Assembly (NCBI GenBank): GCA_002751075.1
Contig: NAOQ01000896.1
Coordinates: 3,701-17,469, forward strand
Direction: 5' to 3'
DNA from: Ichthyophonus hoferi
Lineage: Eukaryota; Opisthokonta; Ichthyosporea; Ichthyophonida; Ichthyophonidae
DNA length: 13,769 nt
A program made the position numbers and the translations under genes. Shown one piece after another: positions 7,825 through 13,769 of this stretch. Below the pieces are notes generated by a model. That model ran no database searches and was not told the DNA's origin. It was given only the letters and a program-made list of their open reading frames with translations. Each line of letters begins with the position of its first letter. Positions within the stretch are counted from its first letter, which is position 1.

Positions 7825-10800
7825 GTAAGCATTGCTTTGTATGGTAGCTTGATGGGGGTCATAGAATGAATATGCATATCATAGACTCAGCATTGTTATA
7901 CTTTTGTGATCTTGTTGTATGCCCTTTTTGTTGAGTAGTCTTCCAATAATTCTTCATTAACCTTTTATTTGCTTCAAGTGAAAAACATTTGGTAAGATTG
8001 AGTATGATTTTGTTCGCTAACTCAAGTATTCACCCATCTCAGTGAATAGCGGTACCTTAGAGTGTAGTCCTAGCCCTACAGGAGTCTCAGGCTCTTGTCA
8101 TTTTAAGCTTATAAATTCTGGCCTTATCAAATATGTAACGGTAAGTCGTTGTGATAAACGATTTGCTACAACTTCATTCACCAACGCATATATCCATAAT
8201 AATACAAAAATACGTAGCGGCTAATTTCTTTAAATATGTAATATGGCTTTTCTATTGTTACTGTAGCACTGGTAAATCGGGTATAGTTTTAATGCTGCTT
8301 ATGTGCCCACTGCATTAAGGCACAATACATTAAAAGGGCCAAGTAGTTTTTGTTATTGACGCTATGTTTCTCTACAGCTCAGTACCACAAAGCCGTCAAA
8401 GTTAGTTCTACCAAATTTTACTGTAAACGCGAATTCGCAGGTGTGTTCTAGATTAGTACCAGGGCGTGCTCAGAGAGATATTTTTCAAATTTCTTGTGCA
8501 TACGGTGGAGTTTATGGTGTTGCCAAATCTTCAATTAAGTTTATCAAGGAAACCCCCACTTCTGTTGGCTTTGGAAATTACACTATTCATGTGTGTGGAG
8601 ATGGAGCACCCGAAATCGAGAGTAAGTGTTAATTTTAGCTTGATGTCTGATATGGGGACCTTATTGCACATAGATGTGTGGAGTTGACCTTTAATGTTGT
8701 AGAATTAATTAACACTGTATTTAGTCATTTTCCTAGGGGTTAATATTCTTTTTTTGGGGCCATTCATTCGGGCTTGGTTTTTTTAAGGTGGATTTCTTAG
8801 ATATAAAGTTGTGCTTTTGTTTTCTAATTAAACATCCTATTATGCAGTATCGAAACGCCGAGCACACCAGAGTTCTGACGAGTGTGCAGAACATGGGGCT
8901 GCTGATGCTATTGATAAAGATCAGTTCTCATACTCCCTTACTAAGAAAATCCTAAGCACAAACATTGAACAAAGGAGGCCATGGTGGACTGTTAGCTTGG
9001 GTGAGCCATATACCATCCATTACATTGAGGTATATTGCTTAAACAAATCCTTCCAAACATTCCTAATAATTGGTATACAAATGCTACATAGTTTTAATTT
9101 ATTTATCTTTCCGTGACCTTTCTTAGTTTTTTTGTAATTTTTATATTTAGAGAGTTTGTTGCTTACATTATTGCCTATGTTCTTCACATTGTATATAAGG
9201 ATGTATTGGCTTTATTTATTTACTTTACACATGTTGTACGTAAAGCTATATTTAAAACTACATGTACACTACCGCTATATACAAATATAAATACGTTTGT
9301 GACATACAAAATTTGCATGCATACTATGTCATAATATATATATAACCCTACTATAAAACATTCAATTGGCGACTCCGAAGCCTGCGGACAAGTTAATTAG
9401 AACTGCCACAGTTTACTATATTTGAAACTGCTTTTAAACAATTTTTTTTTATCATAGATTACCAATCGTGTTAGGGATTGGAACTATCTTGGAAACATTG
9501 TGGTTACTGTGGATAATCAAGTCTGTGGCGAATTACGTGAGGGCAATAGACATTATGTGATAATTGAGTGCCCCACTCGTCCAAAAGGTGCATTGCTGCA
9601 GATCCAACTGAAGGAAGCTCCTATAAACGGAACTCTTGCTTTAGCTGAAGTGAGGGTGTTTGGAAAAGTCCTACAAGAGGGTAAGTCAGCCACTTTATCT
9701 ATATATGACTCTCTCTTAGCAACTGTTGTTAATATTTTAAAATTTTATTTTATCTACTTCTTCAACAATCACTGCAAACTGGTAACCAAGAGTTACGTAA
9801 TATATTTACCTGCTTTACTGGTACTATCGTGCTCTTAGATACTTTTTCACATATGCTAATTAAGCCAATTTTCAAATACAGGATTTCGGACAATGAACAT
9901 ACCCAAAATTGAATGTAAGTATTGATTTTGGCCTGATGTTTGATGTGGAACCCCTAGTGTATATGCATATCTGGAGCTGGGCTTATTTTGTGGCATTAAT
10001 TAGCACTTAATTTGGCTGCATTTTCTAGAAGTTAACATAGAAGTTTTTAGGTCATTGGTGCGCATTTAATTTTTTAAGGTAGTTTCCTTAGATATGAAGC
10101 TATGGTTTTGGTTTTTAACTAATTATTCTATTATATAGTATCGGGAAACAATGTGCAACAGTCTGCTACTGACGATTACGATAAATCGTCTCCTGAGCTC
10201 GCTATTGATGGAAACCCGTTCACATGGAGCCGAACTGCATTTAATGCAACAGAGATTCCATCCTGGACTGTTGAATTGGGGAAGAACGGAGAGGCATATT
10301 ACGTCTATTACGTTGTTGTAAGTTACTGAGTTGAATCTTTACATATATTCTTGATGATTGGCGTACATGTTTCAAATAGCTTGAGTTTCTTTATCTTTCA
10401 ATGACTACTCTTGGTTCGTTATGTCACGCAATCTCTAGATTTTTAGAACTTCACATTCATATTATTGGCCATGGTCACATCACATGTAAAGGCATATAGG
10501 CTTCATCTAATTACTTTTTATATGCTGTATGTGTGGCCAGATATGAAACTGTTTTTAACAAATAATTCTTTTTATAGATCTCCAGTCCTTTAAATCTTTG
10601 GGCAGATCTTAAGCGAGTTATGGTTACTGTGGATGATTTACCGTGTAACTACAAGCCAATTAACCCTGAAAAAGAACAACAACAACTGTGGATTGACTGC
10701 CGTGATATTCCAGCTGGCAGATTTTTGAAGATTTTAATGGAGGTACCTCCTACTAGAAAAACATATACTGCTGATGACGACGAAGTACTTACTGTTTTCT

Positions 10801-11054
10801 ACGATAATCAACTCACTTTAGCAGAGGTTCAAGTATTTGGATACAAAGAAAGCAATTGTAAGTTAACCAATCTATCTGCATCTGACTCTCTAATAGCATT
10901 TCCTACCAATAATGTAGAGATCTGTTTTTACACATTTTCTCAAAAATAAGCGAGTGTGCATTTCATGTTAAGTTATATTTATTTATATTATTTTGCGTTT
11001 GGTCACTGATTCATTTAATTTTTTATTCTAACCATGACTCCTTCAGTTCATTAA
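7737..11054 (+). CDS. secreted protein with cysteine-rich/Ig-like N-terminus and two fucolectin-type domains (444 aa, 9 exons)
   Basis: Exons are 7737-7824, 8043-8140, 8378-8621, 8848-9029, 9458-9680, 9882-9914, 10139-10317, 10578-10857 and 11047-11054. All joins keep frame with GT-AG sites, mostly GTAAGT, giving 444 residues. Residues 1-20 are a signal peptide. Residues 22-143 hold six cysteines (22, 37, 48, 85, 102, 135), possibly Ig-like. Residues 144-278 and 290-437 are two fucolectin-type domains with the family marks A-I-D, W-T-V-x-L-G, the C227/C242 and C372/C390 pairs, and the closing LALAEVRVFG / LTLAEVQVFG. The Cys-Cys and arginine of the fucose-binding signature are absent (IT-NRVRDWN and ISSPLNLWA instead), so classical fucose binding is doubtful. 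Candidate N-glycosylation sites are NFT75, NYT129, NGT261 and NAT325. No membrane segment is seen, so the product is probably secreted and binds glycans or proteins outside the cell. Confidence 0.85.
8043..8140 (+). CDS. exon 2: first part of cysteine-rich N-terminal region
   Basis: Acceptor CCCATCTCAG, donor GTAAGT, phase 1 to 0, 32 full codons. It holds Cys37 and Cys48 (TLECSPSP and GSCHFKL). The frame stays open past the donor to 8224, but that part is intron. Confidence 0.8.
8378..8621 (+). CDS. exon 3: second part of N-terminal region, Ig-like pattern
   Basis: Acceptor TTTCTCTACAG, donor GTAAGT, phase 0 to 1. It contains NFTVNANSQVC, FQISCAYGG and GNYTIHVCGDGAPEIE. The spacing of beta-like strands and cysteines suggests an Ig-like or similar sandwich fold, by pattern only. 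Its last bases are duplicated as the mini-exon 9882-9914. Confidence 0.8.
8848..9029 (+). CDS. exon 4: fucolectin domain 1, N-terminal half
   Basis: Acceptor ATTATGCAG, donor GTATAT, phase 1 to 0. It carries AHQSS, ADAIDKD and PWWTVSLGEPYTIHYIE, which match the family's start (TQSS, AIDGN, PWWRVDLG). It is paralogous to exon 7. Confidence 0.85.
9458..9680 (+). CDS. exon 5: fucolectin domain 1, C-terminal half
   Basis: Acceptor TTTTATCATAG, donor GTAAGT, phase 0 to 1. It starts ITNRVRDWNYLGNIVVTVD, where family members have ITNRGDCC, and ends LALAEVRVFGKVLQE. C227 and C242 likely form the family disulfide. Confidence 0.85.
9882..9914 (+). CDS. exon 6: 33-base mini-exon linking the two domains
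   Basis: Acceptor AAATACAG, donor GTAAGT, phase 1 to 1. It encodes FRTMNIPKIE with split codons on both sides. Its 3' half and the following intron match the end of exon 3 and its intron, so it is a trimmed copy of the exon 3 tail. Confidence 0.75.
10139..10317 (+). CDS. exon 7: fucolectin domain 2, N-terminal half
   Basis: Acceptor TTATATAG, donor GTAAGT, phase 1 to 0, the same phases as exon 4. It contains QQSATDDYDK, LAIDGNPFTWS and SWTVELG. It is closer to the family consensus (AIDGN) than exon 4. Confidence 0.85.
10578..10857 (+). CDS. exon 8: fucolectin domain 2, C-terminal half
   Basis: Acceptor CTTTTTATAG, donor GTAAGT, phase 0 to 1, as exon 5. It contains RVMVTVDDLPC, WIDCRDIPAGRFL and LTLAEVQVFGYKES. 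An extra acidic loop (TADDDEVLTVFYDN) absent from domain 1 precedes the last strand. Confidence 0.85.
11047..11054 (+). CDS. exon 9: terminal exon with stop
   Basis: The acceptor is ATGACTCCTTCAG. In phase it adds Phe-His and TAA at 11052-11054, and AATAAA overlaps the last base of the stop. If this acceptor is not used, the frame runs through the exon 8 donor for about 30 codons to a stop at 10947, giving an alternative tail. Confidence 0.5.
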
Positions 11055-11059
11055 ATAAA
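11054..11059 (+). terminator. poly(A) signal AATAAA
   Basis: A canonical AATAAA starts on the final A of the predicted TAA stop. Cleavage 15-30 bases later would make a very short 3' UTR. It is the only AATAAA close after exon 8. Confidence 0.45.
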
Positions 11060-11224
11060 TGAAGGTTGACCCGACTCTAAGTGAGACCATCAAGCATACC
11101 CCAAAGCTTTGGCTGTTTGGTATTTGGAAGTGGATTGCTAGTCAAGAGACTTTGGGTATAGTTCATTCATGGAGATATACAACTATGATGGTGCCATAGT
11201 ATAGTGGATGGGTTAACACAGAAA
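11060..11224. other. intergenic stretch after the secreted gene
   Basis: About 165 bases with no exon or repeat that I can identify, ending where module A copy 5 begins. Confidence 0.4.
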
Positions 11225-11640
11225 TATTTAATTAGTTTAAGATTTTTTTTACGTAGCCATAATCATTTAATATTAATAGTAATTACTATCACATATGTAA
11301 TCTGAAAAAAAATATCTGGTTTAATCTGTTAGTGATAAATGACAATCTAAGATGATTGATCAAAATAGAATTGGCCCAAAGCAGAGGTCCCATGACTATA
11401 TGATAAACCATTTCAGATCAGCGGTTTTGGGGCTAGATAGTTCATTGTTTAGGTATCCTACCTAGGACAAGTCCTGTTCATTTTTTCAATAATAAAGAGG
11501 TGTATTATCTTATCTGTACTTAATATATGCAAAAAAAGAATGTTTAGTGCCCTTTAATTTAGTATTCTTTCTTCTTCTAAAATAATATTGGCCACAGAAA
11601 TGGTTGTCTATTTATTATTTTCCACAAGATGATAGAATAA
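11225..11640 (-). repeat. composite dispersed repeat B+A, copy 2
   Basis: Reading the minus strand gives module B (about 11640-11500) and then module A (about 11480-11225), the same order as at 2715-3115. Anchors on the + strand are ATAATCATTTAATATTAATAG, ATCTGAAAAAA, GATGATTGATCAAAATAGAA, GCAGAGGTCCC, CATTTCAGATCA, CCTAGGACAAGTCC and CTTCTTCTAAAATAATATTGG. This is the longest paired match in the window. Confidence 0.7.
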
Positions 11641-11930
11641 TTAGCATATTAATTATTATATATATTTAGCATATTGCTATGCCCAAAATAAAATAAAATG
11701 CACAATTCTGTTGTGAATATTTTTATATCACTCTAATCAACCAATTATAACACGTTCTTAGTATTAATCATGGCCTGCCATAGGTTGTCAAGCTCTTTTA
11801 TTATCGTTGGTTTAATAAGGTGAATCAATAATTAAAGAGGATTTTTAACATTGCATACTATCTAAACACACATGCACACTATATTATCTTTATGTACGTA
11901 TTTATTTTTCTTAGTATTTGTATTATGGTA
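11641..11930. other. AT-rich stretch without visible genes
   Basis: AT-rich DNA with TATATA-type simple sequence near 11655. I see no exon or RNA gene. Confidence 0.45.
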
Positions 11931-11931
11931 G

Positions 11932-12055
11932 AATATAATGTATTATGTGTTATTATATTGTATTATATTTTATTGTTATACTATACTATGCTATACTGTA
12001 CTATACTCTGCCGTCCTCTCTTCTCTTATACTATACCATACCATACCACATTATA
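11932..12055. repeat. pentanucleotide array (TATTA then ATACT/ATACC)
   Basis: Period-five units change along the array from TATTA/TTGTA types to ATACT and ATACC types. The Leu/Tyr-rich frame from 11938 is mostly this repeat plus downstream AT-rich DNA, and not a credible gene. Confidence 0.75.
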
Positions 12056-12595
12056 ACCTCTGCTCACCTATACCACCTTCCCTGCTCATGTTATTAATGG
12101 TATTATTGTCTATACAATTCAGTGCACATACTTCTTTCTCTGTGGATTCACTCTCATGTTTTTACCTTTATATCCTTCCTGATGTAGTTATCAAATCACA
12201 ACACATTATTATCATCACTTTCCTTAGTGTTTTGCTTTTCCATTACTTTATCTACTTTACTATTATAGGTTTAAGTATTGGAAACATCACCATTGCTTTC
12301 ATACTTAAACTGATCAAGGACATCTTTATTGATTTCCCAAATTAAGTGCGATTTACAGCCACGTTTACTTCCTATATTATACTGAAATATTAGTAGTAAT
12401 GAAAAAAGGTAATTAAAATAATAGTAATGATAATAATTATTTTCTTACAATTATATCATCCTATACCAATATTTGTTTACTTAATTCTTCCTATCTCCTC
12501 CCTATCTCCTTATGTTCTCCTTATGTTTTCCCTCCTGGCCCTCTCCCTTTTTCTATGCCTATTAATATACTTAATATAATTAATCTCCTTAACTT
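12056..12595. other. intron-like pyrimidine-rich stretch upstream of the methionine synthase exon
   Basis: It is pyrimidine-rich on the + strand, ending in CCTATCTCC-type repeats and the acceptor CTTAACTTAG. I searched by eye for the upstream cobalamin-domain exon (Asp-x-His-x-x-Gly) and did not find it. Confidence 0.5.
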
Positions 12596-12597
12596 AG

Positions 12598-12883
12598 GTG
12601 GATGTAATTGGTTTATCTGGCCTTATCACACCCTCCTTGGAAGAAATAATTCATGTAGCCCGGGAAATGGAACGAATGCAATTAGGTATACCTCTTTTAA
12701 TAGGTGGAGCCACAACCAGTAAAATGCACACAGTAGTAAAGATGGCGCCTCGTTATTCTAAACCAGCCATATACGTGTTAGATGCTAGTAAAAGTGTACT
12801 CATTGTGAGCTCCCTACTGAATAAAACTAGATTAACTGGGTATATAGATGAGATCAAGATGGAGTATGAGGAACTGAGAGAGG
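12598..12883 (+). CDS. MTR: methionine synthase fragment, exon 1: B12-binding domain
   Basis: Acceptor AACTTAG, donor GTGGGT at 12884, phase 0 to 1, 95 open codons from VDVIGL to EELRE. It contains the serine of GLITPS, which contacts the cobalamin base in the family, and the glycine-rich GGATTS. The frame stays open for 14 more codons into the intron before a TAG. Confidence 0.85.
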
Positions 12884-13248
12884 GTGGGTTACTATATATG
12901 GATATAGGGGGTCGGGGGGAGATGTAGAGGTGACTATATATGGAAGTTACTATATCTAGGCAGGTTGATTATATTAATATATTCATTTTCTCTTTATTCT
13001 GGTTTAGCCTTAATCGTAATTGCAATTTTATATTTATCTTTACTATCTAAATGGATATTGCTTATATAGCATTCCATTAATATTCAAGGCACTGTGACTG
13101 TGCTCTTTTATTAGTCTAATAATTCCTGTCCAATAAAACCATAGAATTACTTGATAGACTGGGTGATATTCTGATTGAATGCCAATACTAACTACAGCGA
13201 GTATTATCCTTCCCATCCCTCCCTCCTTGCCCTTTTCTCTATCAACAG
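12884..13248 (+). other. intron of the methionine synthase fragment
   Basis: It starts with the weak donor GTGGGT and ends with a strong pyrimidine tract and CAACAG. It is AT-rich and shows no coding signal. Confidence 0.6.
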
Positions 13249-13417
13249 ACCATTATGATTTGTTAAAATATCGTCAATACCTTTCTCTTTCTCAGGTCAG
13301 AAGCAAGAAATGCGCATTGATTTCAAACTATATCCTTCCCCTAAACCTGGTATGATTGGGTCTGTGATATTAGATGATATCTTATTAGAGGATGTTATAC
13401 GATATATAGACTGAAAG
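13249..13417 (+). pseudogene. MTR: methionine synthase fragment, exon 2: linker and start of activation domain
   Basis: Acceptor TCTATCAACAG. The split codon G+AC restores the conserved Asp of DHY, then HYDLLKYRQYLSLSQ matches the family (human DHYESLKERRYLPLSQ). Family homology then continues in another frame: IDFKLYPSPKPGMIGS, then VILDDILLEDVIRYID, TGA (13412-13414), AAG and the donor GTAGGG. A short piece, EARNAH at 13300-13317, sits in the third frame and may be the missing joint. Confidence 0.8.
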
Positions 13418-13442
13418 GTAGGGTCAGGGTTATTTCAGTATA

Positions 13443-13646
13443 TACTACAATACCTACTATAATGCCTCCTATAATGCATACTATAGTACGTACTATCCTA
13501 CATAATATAATACATAATATAATATATATTATTATACATACTATAATGCATGATATACTACATACTATAATATCTACTATAATATATACTATAATACATC
13601 ATATAATACATAATATAATACATACTGTAAGACCTACTATAATACA
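13443..13646. repeat. 12-base minisatellite, 17 units
   Basis: Seventeen consecutive imperfect units of 12 bases with consensus TACTATAATACA, counted in register from 13443. It lies 25 bases after the donor of methionine synthase exon 2. Because 12 is a multiple of three, it creates an open frame (repeated Thr-Ile-Ile-His) that should not be called as a gene. Confidence 0.9.
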
Positions 13647-13706
13647 CTTATACTTACCCACTACCCTCCCTCCCTCTCTCCCTCCCTCTCTCTCTCACTC
13701 TCTACC
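13647..13706. repeat. pyrimidine tract (CCCTCCCTCTCT type)
   Basis: A C/T-rich simple sequence on the + strand between the minisatellite and the GGTAG array. It resembles a splice-acceptor tract, but no exon follows within the window. Confidence 0.6.
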
Positions 13707-13744
13707 AACTAATATAGCCTTTCTTTGGGGTATGGCAGTTAAGA

Positions 13745-13769
13745 GGTAGGGTAGGGTAGGGTAGGGTAA
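13745..13769. repeat. GGTAG pentanucleotide array at window end
   Basis: Four GGTAG units and one GGTAA, cut by the window edge. It is telomere-like in composition, but the unit is five bases, unlike the animal TTAGGG, and the flanking DNA is gene-bearing. Confidence 0.85.

Larger units (their letters stand above)
12598..13417 (+). pseudogene. MTR: fragment of cobalamin-dependent methionine synthase (MetH/MTR), probably a pseudogene
   Basis: Two exons (12598-12883 and 13249-13417) separated by a 365-base intron encode the second half of the B12-binding domain and the start of the AdoMet-binding activation domain. The enzyme moves methyl groups from methyltetrahydrofolate to homocysteine through cobalamin. 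Exon one is intact and strongly conserved ([29 protein letters not shown]). Exon two keeps homology but changes reading frame around 13293-13320 and has TGA at 13412 where the family has an invariant Trp (YIDWK). The homocysteine, folate, cap and first B12-domain exons are missing upstream, although the window extends 12.5 kb. Introns are kept, so it is an unprocessed copy. Sequencing error or a real gene with distant 5' exons remains possible. Confidence 0.8.

Noticed and set aside
9113-9334. 73-codon frame between exons 4 and 5 of the secreted gene
   Set aside because: It lies wholly in the intron and has no counterpart in the paralogous intron after exon 7.
11938-12345. 135-codon frame, the longest in the window
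   Set aside because: The first third is pentanucleotide repeat and the rest is hydrophobic AT-rich translation without splice or codon support.
13412-13414. TGA read as Trp or selenocysteine
   Set aside because: Every Trp in the intact gene is TGG, MetH has no selenocysteine at this site, and the same exon also changes frame.
13462-13749. 95-codon frame with repeated Thr-Ile-Ile-His
   Set aside because: A by-product of the 12-base minisatellite, whose unit length is a multiple of three.
13745-13769. Telomere at the window end
   Set aside because: The unit is GGTAG, not TTAGGG, only about five units are seen, and the preceding DNA is ordinary gene and microsatellite sequence.
1-13769. tRNA, rRNA, CRISPR array, or retroviral or reverse-transcriptase coding sequence
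   Set aside because: None was seen on either strand by eye.

Overview
The window is AT-rich eukaryotic DNA with short spliceosomal introns (about 190 to 430 bases) and many microsatellites and dispersed repeats. The two genes I can name are animal-like: a secreted protein with two fucolectin-type (F5/8-like, eel-agglutinin) domains, and a fragment of cobalamin-dependent methionine synthase. Intron size, AT bias and domain make-up suggest an early-branching animal, perhaps a demosponge. That is inference. Tryptophan is TGG throughout the intact gene, so the standard code applies.

Layout, all identified genes on the + strand. (1) 1-2290: repeat-rich DNA with three diverged copies of one repeat (about 150-560, 905-1300, 1815-2000), a TATG microsatellite, and a weak pair of exons (1352-1447, 1653-1712) that could end an unknown coiled-coil protein, with a pentanucleotide array filling the intron between them. 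(2) 2290-5260: several coding-like stretches with plausible splice signals but no family I recognise; the best is a phase-consistent three-exon chain at 3418-4028. (3) 2715-3115 and 5440-7460: dispersed repeats (modules A, B and R below), including a back-to-back inverted pair at 6371-6800, and a decayed copy of the block that leads into the 3418 exon. (4) 7551-11059: a complete nine-exon gene with tandemly duplicated promoter DNA, TATA box, signal peptide, cysteine-rich N-terminal region, two tandem fucolectin-like domains, stop codon and AATAAA. The second domain arose by a roughly 1.2-kb tandem duplication that carried introns with it. (5) 11225-12590: another A/B repeat copy, a pentanucleotide array and AT-rich DNA. 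(6) 12598-13417: two exons of methionine synthase (MetH/MTR), with a frame disruption and a TGA in place of an invariant Trp, apparently a decayed unprocessed copy. (7) 13443-13769: a 12-base minisatellite, a pyrimidine tract and a GGTAG array.

The named genes show no functional link. The most interesting object is the secreted double-fucolectin gene: its duplicated introns look more alike than its duplicated exons, as expected if the exons diversified under selection (immune or self-recognition roles are possible but unproven). The methionine synthase fragment is the clearest host pseudogene candidate.
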